Of a DNA stretch of 64,000 nucleotides, positions 45,764-55,267 are shown in pieces. Source of the DNA: Planctomycetaceae bacterium (lineage in GTDB: Bacteria; Planctomycetota; Planctomycetia; Planctomycetales; Planctomycetaceae); assembly GCA_018699955.1 (NCBI GenBank), contig JABISG010000137.1:1-64000 (forward strand), in the 5' to 3' direction. Position numbers and translations under genes: made by a program. A model generated the notes under the pieces. That model searched no databases. It had not been told where the DNA came from and saw nothing but the letters and a program-made list of their open reading frames with translations. How positions within the stretch are numbered: position 1 is the first letter of the stretch; every line of letters starts with the position of its first letter.

Positions 45764-47260
45764 ATGAGCATGGACCCGATCAACCAACACATCGAGCGCA
45801 CGCGGCGCGAGTTTCTGATGACGACGGCCAGTGGTTTAGGAATGGCCGCGCTGGGGAGCATGTTGACCGACGATGGCGTTCTCTCCTCGGCAGGTGCAGC
45901 CGAAGGCGGTGCGGTCAATCCGCTTGCTCCCCAAAAATCGCATTTCGACGCCAAAGCGAAGGCGTGCATCTTCATTTTCATGGCGGGTGCACCGTCTCAT
46001 CTGGATCTGTTTGATCACAAACCGAAACTCAACGAACTCAGTGGCGAGAAACTCCCCGATTCGCTTTTGAAAGACGTGCGGTTCGCCTTCATTAAGAAGG
46101 ACGCGGCCCGATTGATGGGGACCAACCGAAAATTCACGCAGCACGGCGAATCGGGAATGGAATTTTCCGATTTGCTGCCGCACATCGCCAAGCGTTCCGA
46201 CGACATTCTGATGGTGCGCTCGATGCACTCGTCGCAGTTCAACCATCATCCCGGTCAATTGTTAATGCAGTGTGGGCGGGCGCAATTCGGGCTGCCGTCG
46301 ATGGGGTCGTGGCTGACATACGGGCTGGGAAGTGAATCGCAGAACCTGCCGGGATACGTTGTGCTGACCTCCGGTCGAGGTTCCAGCGGCGGGGCGACTT
46401 TATGGCAAAGCGGGTTTTTGTCGTCGGTCCATTCGGGCGTGTTGTTTCGCAACCAAGGCGAACCGGTACTCAACTTACGGAACCCGACCGGTCTTCCGCC
46501 GGAACTACAGCGTAAAGGGTTGGACGTGTTGCGAGACGTGAATCAGGGCCGATTTCAGGAAGTTCACGATCCCGAAATCGCCAGCAGAATTGCCAGTTAC
46601 GAATTGGCCTACCGCATGCAGTCGTCGGCTCCCGAGTTGATCGACATCTCCGGTGAGACGAAACAAACGTTGGAAAAATACGGCGTCGAGCGAGCGGAGC
46701 CGAACATTAAAGGCTCGCGGGGACGCAGCGGAAACACGCACCAGAATTTCGCCCGCAACTGCCTGCTGGCCCGCCGACTGGTGGAGCGAGGCGTGCGATA
46801 TATCAACCTTGTGTACGCGTCGTGGGATCATCACAGCAACCTCGACACCGAGTTGTCGTACAACACCAGCGTTGTCGATCAACCGATAGCCGCATTGCTG
46901 GAAGATCTGAAGCAGCGCGGGCTGCTCGAATCGACAATGGTTGTCTGGGGAAGCGAATTCGGCCGCACGCCGTTGGGTGAAAACCGGGGCGGATCGAAAA
47001 ATGTCACCGGCCGCGACCACCATCCGTATTCGTTCAGCATGTGGATGGCCGGCGGTGGTTTGAAGGGCGGGCTGACACACGGGGCCAGCGATGAAGTTGG
47101 CTGGGGAATTGCAGAAAAGCCGACGCACATCAACGACATGCACGCGACGATGCTGCACCTGTTCGGCATGGATCATCTCAAGTTAACACATCGATTTCAG
47201 GGCCGTGACTTCCGCCTGACCGACGTCGGCGGCAAACTCATCCCGGAATGGATCGCCTAA
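45764..47260 (+). CDS. DUF1501 family exported protein (set B)
   Basis: About 498 residues from ATG 45764 (MSMDPINQHIERTRREFL), with GGGAG some 8 bases upstream; the frame is open back to 45677 but lacks a ribosome site there. Twin-arginine-like signal RTRREFLMTTASGLGMAALG. Family motifs: CIFIFMAGAPSHLDLFDHKP, DLLPHIAKRSDDILMVRSM, MGSWLTYGLGSESQNLPGY, MVVWGSEFGRTPLGE, GRDHHPYSFSMWMAGGG. Partner of the set B cytochrome. Length and motif spacing are normal. Confidence 0.93.
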   Translation: MSMDPINQHIERTRREFLMTTASGLGMAALGSMLTDDGVLSSAGAAEGGAVNPLAPQKSHFDAKAKACIFIFMAGAPSHLDLFDHKPKLNELSGEKLPDSLLKDVRFAFIKKDAARLMGTNRKFTQHGESGMEFSDLLPHIAKRSDDILMVRSMHSSQFNHHPGQLLMQCGRAQFGLPSMGSWLTYGLGSESQNLPGYVVLTSGRGSSGGATLWQSGFLSSVHSGVLFRNQGEPVLNLRNPTGLPPELQRKGLDVLRDVNQGRFQEVHDPEIASRIASYELAYRMQSSAPELIDISGETKQTLEKYGVERAEPNIKGSRGRSGNTHQNFARNCLLARRLVERGVRYINLVYASWDHHSNLDTELSYNTSVVDQPIAALLEDLKQRGLLESTMVVWGSEFGRTPLGENRGGSKNVTGRDHHPYSFSMWMAGGGLKGGLTHGASDEVGWGIAEKPTHINDMHATMLHLFGMDHLKLTHRFQGRDFRLTDVGGKLIPEWIA

Positions 47261-47360
47261 CTGTAAAGCCGCGAGTATTGGTCGCGCGTGATATCGGATG
47301 ACTTCTCACGCCCTGTGGTATTAAGTGAGGTTGTAAACAACGCACACCACAGGCGGACTC

Positions 47361-48239
47361 ATGTCAGAGGCCAACACAACCGCTGTCCAAGCCGGTCCTG
47401 ACGACCAGTCTCCACCGAAACTGCGCCGCTCCAAACGGAAGATCGCGACGGTCGTTTGTTCGTCGCTGCTGGCGATTGTGCTGTGTGGATATGCCGGGTT
47501 GAAATACTGGCTGTATGCGGCCGTTCCCGATGATGCACCGGTCATCGGCGTAACATTTGATACGGCATGGCACGCCCGCGCACGAATTTCTACCAAGAAC
47601 TACGAAATCGCAGTGACTCGCGCCGGTGGCCGGCTACTGGAAATCGATTTCGATCAGGACACACCGGACGAAATTCTTGATCGGATCGATGCCTTGCTAC
47701 TAACTGGCGGCGGTGATATCGATCCCGCATTGTACGGCGGCGATCCCCAAACCGGGCAACTCGTGAACCGTCGTCGCGACGATTTTGAAATTGCTTTGAT
47801 CCGCGGTGCGATTGAGCGCGACATGCCCGTGCTGGGAATCTGTCGCGGCATTCAAATCCTGAACGTCGTTCAAGGAGGCACACTGCAAAATCTGCGCGAC
47901 GATCCACAGTTGTCGAAAACGCACGGCATTGGCCTGGACAGCATGGCCGGCCATCCGGTGAAGTTAGCTGCAGGATCGAAACTGGCGCAACTGCTCGGTT
48001 CGCGGACACTGCAGGTCAACTCGTTTCATGGTCAAGCGGTTGACACGGTTGGCGGCGATTTGTTAGTCGCCGGCCGCGCGACCGACGGCGTCGTCGAAGC
48101 GCTCGAATTGCCGTCGCAGACGTTCTTCGTCTGCACGCAATGGCATCCCGAAGCCCCAACCGCGCAGCACGCAGTGTTTGATGCGTTTCTCCAACAGGCC
48201 CGGAACTTTCGCGAACGGAAAACCGTCGTGAATCAATAG
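47361..48239 (+). CDS. Membrane-anchored class-I glutamine amidotransferase-like hydrolase (C26/PuuD-like)
   Basis: A 292-residue protein. A basic N-terminus and a single transmembrane helix (ATVVCSSLLAIVLCGYAGLKYW) anchor it. The rest is the gamma-glutamyl-GABA-hydrolase type domain: LLLTGGGDIDPALYGG, nucleophile Cys161 in LGICRGIQILNVVQGG, NSFHGQAVD and the QWHPEAP His-Glu pair, so the triad is complete. PuuD-like enzymes are soluble and cytoplasmic; the orientation rule predicts this domain outside the membrane. Likely removes gamma-glutamyl groups from a periplasmic compound. Confidence 0.85.
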   Translation: MSEANTTAVQAGPDDQSPPKLRRSKRKIATVVCSSLLAIVLCGYAGLKYWLYAAVPDDAPVIGVTFDTAWHARARISTKNYEIAVTRAGGRLLEIDFDQDTPDEILDRIDALLLTGGGDIDPALYGGDPQTGQLVNRRRDDFEIALIRGAIERDMPVLGICRGIQILNVVQGGTLQNLRDDPQLSKTHGIGLDSMAGHPVKLAAGSKLAQLLGSRTLQVNSFHGQAVDTVGGDLLVAGRATDGVVEALELPSQTFFVCTQWHPEAPTAQHAVFDAFLQQARNFRERKTVVNQ

Positions 48240-48518
48240 AAGCCTGAAGCGCACGTCTTGAAGTCGCACTGTTGTTTGTAGCGGCGAAAGGGAATAGCCC
48301 CGTCCGTCAGGGCGGGGAAAAGCCACACACACGCGTACCCAGCCCCGTAGGGGCGATACGATTGATCGCGATGTATTCCTTTCACCCCTTACGGGGCTTT
48401 CGCTCGGCAAATCGTATCGAAGCCCCCGCCCTGACGGACGGGGCTATTGCCTGCCGTCCCTTCGGGACTCAACAGTGCGACTTCAAAAAACGCGAGCGGG
48501 GCGGCTATATGGCAGGAA
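48240..48518. other. Convergent intergenic region filled by a nested palindrome
   Basis: No gene. It is almost entirely occupied by the element at 48258-48486. Confidence 0.7.
48258..48486. repeat. 229-bp nested palindromic element
   Basis: Three concentric perfect arm pairs: 17 bp (48258-48274 with 48470-48486), 25 bp (48293-48317 with 48424-48448), and 10 bp (48354-48363 with 48410-48419), plus a 9-bp pair AGCCCCGTA/TACGGGGCT (48341-48349 with 48390-48398). A small GTCCC/GGGAC hairpin lies in the right arm near 48456. No open frame inside. It could fold as a long cruciform or, if transcribed from either convergent gene, as a long double-stranded RNA. Confidence 0.8.
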
Positions 48519-50150
48519 TCACTCGCCCGTTTTGTTTTCGGCCGGAGGCCGCTCGCGCAGAACGATTGCCGCCACAACATACCAGGTTAGCAGAATCAGC
48601 GATTGCGAAATCGTGTGACGGATCGCCCCGAAGACGCTGCCAGATGTTCCGGAATCCAAGCGGCCAAAAAAGTTCTCCGGCCAACCAAAGAGTAGCCCCA
48701 GGTTGCCGCTTGTTGGTTCGTAATGGGTCGTAAAAACACTGAGTGCATACAGGGCGGCCGTCACCAGCAACACCCGCCAAGTCGGTTGCATCAGCATGTC
48801 GCGAAAGCGGCGGCGGGGACGGTCGGCATCGATGTCGGCTTCGCTCGTCAGCACGCCCATCGAAAGCTTGCCGTGCTTGAGCATCAACGCCAACGGAAAC
48901 AGCATGCCCATTGCCGGCCGGGGATCGTCCGATTGCAGCACGTCGTTGATCGTGCCGTCGTGCATGGCGAACATTTCGCGCAGATAGCCCTTGATGTCGC
49001 TGGGATTCGCCGCCTGCTTGATTGCATTCCACAGTGGTTTCAACCGCACATCTTCGACATTGGAATGTCCTACCGCACCCAGTTCCTGGCGAACATTCCG
49101 CAGGCGGTCGAGTACTCGGTCGTCGTGGGCAATTTCATCCAGCGTCGCGAGCAGGCCGACGATGGGTGCCTCGGTTCGTGCGTCGTAGTTCACATCGGGT
49201 GACGCATCAATCGTTTGTCCCGAAGCAATTTGAAACAGCAAATGCGGATAATCAACATTGGCGGCAATCGCCTGCGGCAGACCGCCGAAGAATCGCGGGT
49301 TGATCTCAATCAGATACGCCGGCCCGTCGTCTGCTTTGCGAAAATCGATTTCCGCCATGCCGTGCCAATCCAGCCGCTCCAATATCTTTTCGGCCGCGTC
49401 GTCGGCTTCCGGCATCGCGACCGTTTCCCGCAGCGCCCCCGCACCGGTCTGCCGGGGGAAGGCCCGCACGTTGTGGTAGGTCATCGAGGCCACTTTCTTG
49501 CCCCGGTTGAACAGCATCGTGCAGCAGTAGTCTTCTCCTTGAACGAACTGTTGCACCAGCGGGTACTCGTCCGGTTGCAGGTTGTACCCGTCTACGAATT
49601 TGCGGAATGTGGACGTCAAATCTTCCGGCGTGTCGCATTTCTTCAGGCCGACTCCCGACGCGCCTTCGCGCACCTTGAGAAAAACGGGGAACTCAATCTC
49701 CGGCAATGCACGGTACAAATCGTCGATGCTGGTGAACTGCTGCGTGCCGGGAATGGTGATGTTCATCTCTTCGGCAAGCAGCGCCAGCCGACCTTTGTCG
49801 TGCGTTTGCTCCATGTTTTCCAGTGAAGTGAGCGGCACATTAATGTATGGCTCGAACCGTTCGCGATGTTTGGCGATGAGCCAGGTTTCTTTATGAACGG
49901 GCATCAGCACGTACGGTTCGTCGTCGGGTGGCTTCAGCTCCTTCACTTTCTCAACCAAAAAGTCGATGAAGCCCTCCGGATCGTCGGCGACCGAGGGGTA
50001 TTGAAAGCTGCCGGTGCAATACTTGCTGAAGAAACAGGGGGCGAACGGCGCTTCTTCGCCGCAGTAGACTTCAATCCCCTGTCGACCCAAGCTGCGGGTC
50101 ATCGCCAGCGCATGCCAGCCACGGGAGTAGGTCACAATCGCGCGTGCCAT
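48519..50150 (-). CDS. ATP-grasp protein with C-terminal membrane region
   Basis: About 543 residues from ATG 50150 (MARAIVTYSRGWHALAMTRS); upstream extension is less likely. The N-terminal two-thirds is an ATP-grasp ligase-like fold, including VFLKVREGASGVGLKKC (ATP loop), DEYPLVQQFVQGEDYCCTM, AEIDFRKADDGPAYLIEINP and RFFGGLPQAI (metal and nucleotide residues), similar to carboxylate-amine ligases of the ATP-grasp_4/CarB type. The C-terminal 110 residues carry two hydrophobic helices (WRVLLVTAALYALSVF, SLILLTWYVVAAIVL). The substrate is unknown; a membrane or lipid-linked acceptor would fit the anchor. Confidence 0.78.
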   Translation of the reverse strand: MARAIVTYSRGWHALAMTRSLGRQGIEVYCGEEAPFAPCFFSKYCTGSFQYPSVADDPEGFIDFLVEKVKELKPPDDEPYVLMPVHKETWLIAKHRERFEPYINVPLTSLENMEQTHDKGRLALLAEEMNITIPGTQQFTSIDDLYRALPEIEFPVFLKVREGASGVGLKKCDTPEDLTSTFRKFVDGYNLQPDEYPLVQQFVQGEDYCCTMLFNRGKKVASMTYHNVRAFPRQTGAGALRETVAMPEADDAAEKILERLDWHGMAEIDFRKADDGPAYLIEINPRFFGGLPQAIAANVDYPHLLFQIASGQTIDASPDVNYDARTEAPIVGLLATLDEIAHDDRVLDRLRNVRQELGAVGHSNVEDVRLKPLWNAIKQAANPSDIKGYLREMFAMHDGTINDVLQSDDPRPAMGMLFPLALMLKHGKLSMGVLTSEADIDADRPRRRFRDMLMQPTWRVLLVTAALYALSVFTTHYEPTSGNLGLLFGWPENFFGRLDSGTSGSVFGAIRHTISQSLILLTWYVVAAIVLRERPPAENKTGE

Positions 50151-50389
50151 CGAAATGCTCCATATGTGAGGTGACGGCCCAGCAAACCGCAACGGTGTGG
50201 GAATGTCAACAGTCAGGGCGTCGGGGAGAACGGCGCGCAACGGAGAATCGACATTTGCAAATTGAAAAGCCCGGCCGCTCTTCCTCACAGTGACCCGCGA
50301 TGGAAAGTTTGCAATGATCGAACGATCTTGGTCAAATGCACACGCACGTGAGATCTGTTGCAAGGTTACTTGAGCGTTGTGGGCCAGCT

Positions 50390-52846
50390 ATGGAGATCGT
50401 GGCGATTCCTTGTCCGCAGTGTGGACATCAGCTGTGGCTGCGGGGTCGCGGTCTACTCGGACACGCGGCGCGCTGTCCTGAGTGCAGTCACAAGTTTCTA
50501 CTCGAAGAACGGGCCGAACCGCTGCGTGCCGATGACTCGTTATCGGGATGCGAAACAATCGCGCCGGGTCAACTGGCCGAGCCGTTCGAGTTGCATGAAC
50601 CGTATTTGGAAGAGTTCGGGCGCTATCAACTGCTGCAGGAGTTGGGTCGCGGGGCGATGGGGACGGTGTATCTCGCCCGCGACGTGCAACTCGGAAGGCA
50701 GGTTGCCCTGAAGATTCCCGCGTTCCCCGACGATGAAGACTCGGATGTTCTGGAGCGTTTCTATCGCGAGGCGCGATCGGCCGCCACGCTCAGACATTCG
50801 AACATCTGCCCGGTTTTCGACGTGGGCGATGTTGAGGGGGAGCATTACCTGACGATGGCCTACATCGAGGGCCGCCCGTTATCCAGCTACGTTAATCCGC
50901 AAAGCCCGCTGCCGGAACGCCAGGTGGTTGGCATCGTCCGCAAACTGGCCTCGGCTCTCGAACACGCGCACAGTCAGGGGATCGTGCATCGCGATTTGAA
51001 GCCGTCAAACATCATGGTCGATCGATGGAACGATCCGATCGTGATGGATTTCGGCCTGGCAATGCAAATCGAAATGGACACCGACGGCTCGACGCAGACG
51101 GGGTTGATTCTCGGCACGCCAGCTTACATGCCTCCGGAACAGGTCCGCGCAGAATGGAGCAAGATCGGGCCTTGCAGCGATATTTACAGTTTGGGCATTG
51201 TGATGTACGAATTGTTGACCGGCGACATTCCGTTCGACGGTCCGGTGGACATCGTCATGGCTCAGGTGCTGACTCACGCGCCGCCGAAGCCGTCCGGATT
51301 CATCCCCGATCTCGATCCGCGTCTGGAAGCCATCTGCTTGAAGATGATCTCCAAGGAGATCGACGATCGGTACGCATCGATGGAGGAAGTCGATGCCGCG
51401 CTCGCCGATTATCTCAGGAGTCCGAAGCAGAGAGCCCGACAACCAAGACCCGGCGGGCTTGCATCAATCGCCCCAACGTCATCGGACACCAACGAAACGA
51501 CAAGCTCGGCGCGCGAGACTTCCAATCAAGGGTACGGGACCGTTGCCGACAAGGTCGGCGACACCGAGCCGCAACTGCATGAGCAGCCGTTCTGGAGGAT
51601 GTGGCGCGCCAGGGATGTGGCTGCTTTCGTCGTCGCGATTGGGCTGACGGCTGCCACTGTCGCTTATTTTCTTTTTGGCAGCGACGAGACTCCGACACCG
51701 AAGCCGCAGCTCAAAGGGGCAGTGACCTCATTGCAAAACGGCACAAAGAAAGATGTCACAACCGTTCGGTTGCCAGCGGATAGGGTGACCGACGTTCCGC
51801 CCGAAGGGGATGGTCCGCCTCCTCCGACCGTACCGGTCATCGCGCCGGAACCGCCCTCGACCGTCGCCAGTGCTCCGGTTCAGCCGCAGATCATCAGCAA
51901 GGCAACGCAGACTCTTAGAGGACATTCCGGCACGGTCAGTAGCGTGGCGTTCAACTCCGATGGGAATCGGATCGTCAGCGGCAGCGATGACTACACGCTG
52001 AAGGTATGGAATACCGCGACTGGCCAGCAGATGCTGTGGCTCAAAGGGCACACCCGCTCGGTGACCAGCGTGGCGTTCAGTCCCGACGGGCGCAGGATCG
52101 TCAGCGGAGATTGGAACAAGTCGCTGAAGGTGTGGGATGCCCGAAGTGGCCGGGAGTCGGTTACGCTCGAAGGGCATGACGGTTGGGTGACCAGTGTGGC
52201 GTTCAGTCCCGACGGGAAGTGGATCGTCAGTGGTAGTAGCGACGAGACTCTCAAGGTGTGGGATTGGGATGCCCTGCGCAATCAGGAACTGCTCACAATC
52301 AAAGGACAAAGCAACTCTGTCAACAGCGTGGCGTTCAGCCCCGACGGGCGACGCATCGTCAGCGGCAGTGGTGGTAACACAAATTACGGGGAACTGAGGG
52401 TGTGGGACGCGGCGAGCGGTCAGCAGTTGCTCAAGCTCACTGGCCACAGCATGCGTGTTACCTGTGTCGCGTTCAGTTCGGACGGGCTGCGGATTGTGAG
52501 CGGCGATGGGAGTCGTCGTAGATCGGGCGTGGTGAAAGTCTGGGATGCCGAGACGGGACAGGAGACGCTCACGTTCGAAGGACACAACGGTGCTGTCAGC
52601 AGTGTGAAGTTCAGCCCGGATCGGCGGTGGATCGCTAGCGGTGGCGGGGATCGGGACAAGCCCGGCGAGCTGAAGGTGTGGGACGCCCAAACCGGCCGGG
52701 AGACACTGTTGCTCAAAGGACACATCGGCCCTGTCACAAGCGTGGCGTTCAGCCCAGACGGTCGGCGGATCGTCAGCGGCAGTGCCGACAAGACGGTGAA
52801 GGTGTGGGACATCTCGAAGTCCCTGCCGGCTGATGCCGGACAGTGA
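50390..52846 (+). CDS. Transmembrane Ser/Thr protein kinase with zinc ribbon and seven WD40 repeats
   Basis: About 818 residues from ATG 50390 (MEIVAIPCPQCGHQLW). An N-terminal zinc ribbon (CPQCGHQ..CPECSHKF) precedes a complete PknB-type kinase: GRGAMGTVYLARD (P-loop), VALKIP (Lys), IVHRDLKPSNIMVD, VMDFGLA, APE-like region PAYMPPEQ. A transmembrane helix follows (DVAAFVVAIGLTAATVAYF, near 405-425), then a Pro-rich linker and exactly seven WD40 repeats (TQTLRGHSG.., ending KTVKVWDIS), enough for one closed propeller on the outside. It probably transduces extracellular or periplasmic binding to cytoplasmic phosphorylation. Planctomycetes have many such kinases. It diverges from the ATP-grasp gene. 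Confidence 0.93.
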   Translation: MEIVAIPCPQCGHQLWLRGRGLLGHAARCPECSHKFLLEERAEPLRADDSLSGCETIAPGQLAEPFELHEPYLEEFGRYQLLQELGRGAMGTVYLARDVQLGRQVALKIPAFPDDEDSDVLERFYREARSAATLRHSNICPVFDVGDVEGEHYLTMAYIEGRPLSSYVNPQSPLPERQVVGIVRKLASALEHAHSQGIVHRDLKPSNIMVDRWNDPIVMDFGLAMQIEMDTDGSTQTGLILGTPAYMPPEQVRAEWSKIGPCSDIYSLGIVMYELLTGDIPFDGPVDIVMAQVLTHAPPKPSGFIPDLDPRLEAICLKMISKEIDDRYASMEEVDAALADYLRSPKQRARQPRPGGLASIAPTSSDTNETTSSARETSNQGYGTVADKVGDTEPQLHEQPFWRMWRARDVAAFVVAIGLTAATVAYFLFGSDETPTPKPQLKGAVTSLQNGTKKDVTTVRLPADRVTDVPPEGDGPPPPTVPVIAPEPPSTVASAPVQPQIISKATQTLRGHSGTVSSVAFNSDGNRIVSGSDDYTLKVWNTATGQQMLWLKGHTRSVTSVAFSPDGRRIVSGDWNKSLKVWDARSGRESVTLEGHDGWVTSVAFSPDGKWIVSGSSDETLKVWDWDALRNQELLTIKGQSNSVNSVAFSPDGRRIVSGSGGNTNYGELRVWDAASGQQLLKLTGHSMRVTCVAFSSDGLRIVSGDGSRRRSGVVKVWDAETGQETLTFEGHNGAVSSVKFSPDRRWIASGGGDRDKPGELKVWDAQTGRETLLLKGHIGPVTSVAFSPDGRRIVSGSADKTVKVWDISKSLPADAGQ

Positions 52847-52907
52847 GATACGACACCGATTCGGTCCTCTCCAACAACAGCTGCGGTGCAACGCACCGCT
52901 GAAGGCG

Positions 52908-52928
52908 AGCCGTCGGCGAGCGGCTTTT
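52908..52928 (+). terminator. Weak terminator candidate after the kinase gene
   Basis: AGCCG (52908-52912) and CGGCT (52921-52925) around TCGGCGAG, followed by TTTTGT. Stem of only 5 bp, hence uncertain. Confidence 0.35.
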
Positions 52929-52987
52929 GTAAAAACAACCATTGCCGCTTTTTTCGGCAGATTGCCTAGCCGTTTTCGGTCGGAATC

Positions 52988-52996
52988 TGTTATAGT
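52988..52996 (+). promoter_or_regulatory. Extended -10 promoter candidate for rpsA
   Basis: TGTTATAGT matches the TGnTATAAT form at one mismatch; no convincing -35 at 17 bp. Transcription would start near 53003, leaving about 240 nt before rpsA. Confidence 0.4.
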
Positions 52997-53242
52997 CCCC
53001 AGACTCTCCTCTGCTGTTATTTAGAACGAGACGTGTTGTTTCGCTCGCGGCGGGGAAAATTCTCTAACCAGGCTCAATGCGGGCAATGCCCCGGCAATCG
53101 TCCGGGGACAATTCCCAGCGCGGCACCTCTTTGTCTCCCCCAACGCCACTTCTGCGGTCGGTTTGTTTGGTGGTCACAGTGTGCTGCCGGGATTCTCAGA
53201 GCGTCCCCACCCTGTTTTGAGCCAACGTGAAATCGGAGCACC

Positions 53243-55267
53243 ATGGTCGATCGACACCTTATTCGTGAACTGGCGGTAGACGACGCCGAACTGGAAGCCG
53301 TTCTTGGCAGCTTGACCGACGAACTGGAATTAAACGACGCCATCTACAGCGAGCGGGCTGTCGATGTCAACGCGATAATCACCGGCAAGATTCTTCGCAT
53401 CGAAGGGAACGAAGTCCTCGTTGATATCGGATTTAAGAGCGAGGGAATTGTCCTGCTGGACGAATGGGGGCCGGAAGAAGAGCAGCCCGAAGCCGACCAG
53501 GATGTGCAGGTGCTACTGGAAGAGGTCGAGGATGAGTTCGGCCTGATTCTGCTGTCGAAACGCAAAGCCGACCGCATTCGCGAGTGGGAAAAGGTCATCG
53601 CCACCCACGCCGAAGGCGACGTCATCATCGGCAAGGTCGTTCGCAAGATCAAAGGTGGTTTGCTGGTCCATATTGGTGTGAACGTGTTTCTGCCTGCCAG
53701 CCAGGTTGATATTCGCCGTCCGCCGGACATCGGCGACTACATCGGCAAAGACATCGAATGCGTGATTCTCAAGATCGACGACTCCCGCCGCAACATTGTC
53801 GTTTCACGCCGTAAGTTGATCGAAGACAAACGCGAGTCGATGAAACGCGAGTTGCTCGAAGTGATCGAAGAGGGCCAGTTGCGCACGGGCGTTGTGAAGA
53901 ACATTGCCGACTTCGGTGCATTCGTTGATTTGGGCGGCATCGACGGTTTGCTGCACATTACCGACATGAGCTGGGGTCGCATCAGCCATCCCTCGGTGAT
54001 GGTGAAAATCGATGACGAAATCGAAGTGGTCATTCTCAACGTTGATCGCGACAAAGAGAAGATCGCACTCGGGCTGAAACAGAAGAGCGCCAGCCCGTGG
54101 GACAACGTCGCCGAGAAGTATCCGGTCGCCACCAAGATCACCGGCGAGGTGGTCAACGTGATGTCCTATGGTGCCTTCGTCAAACTCGAAGACGGCATCG
54201 AAGGGCTGGTTCACATCAGCGAAATGTCGTGGACCAAGCGAATCAATCATCCCAGCGAACTGGTGGAAATCGGCGACAACGTCGAAGTGATGGTGCTCGG
54301 CATCAACCAGGACAAGCAGGAAATCTCGCTGGGTATCAAGCAGACTCAGTCGAATCCGTGGGACGATGTGGCGGCCAAATACCCGGCCGATACGGTCATC
54401 ACCGGAACGGTTCGCAACCTCACCAACTACGGTGCGTTCATCGAGTTGGAAGAAGGGGTCGATGGCCTGTTGCACGTGAGCGACATGTCGTGGACGCGAA
54501 AGATTTCGCACGCCAACGAGATGCTCAAGAAGGGTGACCAGGTCGAATGCCAGGTCCTCTCGGTCGATGAAGACCGCAAACGAATTGCCCTGGGCCTGAA
54601 GCAACTGGCCGGCGATCCGTGGGAAACAACGATTCCCGAGAAATACCAGCCGGGCGCACTTGCCAAGGGGACGGTGACCAAAATCACCAACTTCGGTGTC
54701 TTTGTCGAACTGGAATCGGAACTCGAAGGCTTGTTGCACATTTCCGAGTTGGCTGACCACAAAGTCGAAAACCCGGAAGATGAAGTTGAAGTCGGCGAAG
54801 AGATCGAAGTCCGAATTCTCCGCGTCGATACGGATGAGCGAAAGATCGGACTCAGTCGGCGACTGGATGCTGAACTTCCGGTTGAAGGCGAAGAGAGTAG
54901 CGCAGCAGCAGGCGATCCCGACCGGCCGGACGCTCCTCGCAAAGAGTTGAAAGGTGGAATCGGCGGCTCATCGGCACCGTTGTTCAGCATGGATTCCGAT
55001 GCTGGACCCGCGGCCGAAGAGAGTGCACCAGGGGTCGGCGAAGCGGCGGAATCTGAAAGCGACGCGGCCGAAGAGGTCGCTGAGCCATCAGCAGAAGTCG
55101 CCGATGCCGAGGAAGAAGTGGCGGCTGAGGAGACCGACGAAGCTCCCGCCGCCGAAAGCGAAACTGCCGAAGAGACGGCGGAACCGGCAGCCGAAACTGC
55201 AGAAGCCGAGGAATCCGAACAAGCGGATGAATCGGATTCCACAGATGAAGAGGAAGAACAGGAATAA
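53243..55267 (+). CDS. rpsA: 30S ribosomal protein S1
   Basis: A 674-residue protein with six S1 RNA-binding domains (first DVNAIITGKILRIEGNEVLV, second IIGKVVRKIKGGLLVHIGV, then four near-identical ones such as TGVVKNIADFGAFVDLGGID and SYGAFVKLEDGIEGLVHISE). It delivers mRNA to the 30S subunit. The last 120 residues form an unusual acidic Ala/Glu-rich tail (AEETDEAPAAESETAEE), common in planctomycetes and absent in E. coli. A strong terminator follows at 55303. Confidence 0.96.
   Translation: MVDRHLIRELAVDDAELEAVLGSLTDELELNDAIYSERAVDVNAIITGKILRIEGNEVLVDIGFKSEGIVLLDEWGPEEEQPEADQDVQVLLEEVEDEFGLILLSKRKADRIREWEKVIATHAEGDVIIGKVVRKIKGGLLVHIGVNVFLPASQVDIRRPPDIGDYIGKDIECVILKIDDSRRNIVVSRRKLIEDKRESMKRELLEVIEEGQLRTGVVKNIADFGAFVDLGGIDGLLHITDMSWGRISHPSVMVKIDDEIEVVILNVDRDKEKIALGLKQKSASPWDNVAEKYPVATKITGEVVNVMSYGAFVKLEDGIEGLVHISEMSWTKRINHPSELVEIGDNVEVMVLGINQDKQEISLGIKQTQSNPWDDVAAKYPADTVITGTVRNLTNYGAFIELEEGVDGLLHVSDMSWTRKISHANEMLKKGDQVECQVLSVDEDRKRIALGLKQLAGDPWETTIPEKYQPGALAKGTVTKITNFGVFVELESELEGLLHISELADHKVENPEDEVEVGEEIEVRILRVDTDERKIGLSRRLDAELPVEGEESSAAAGDPDRPDAPRKELKGGIGGSSAPLFSMDSDAGPAAEESAPGVGEAAESESDAAEEVAEPSAEVADAEEEVAAEETDEAPAAESETAEETAEPAAETAEAEESEQADESDSTDEEEEQE

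Larger units (their letters stand above)
52847..53242. other. rpsA upstream region
   Basis: Holds a possible terminator hairpin (52908-52928) of the kinase gene and an extended -10 promoter (52988-52996) for rpsA. The inferred leader is about 240 nt; no known ribosomal leader motif was recognised. Confidence 0.5.
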
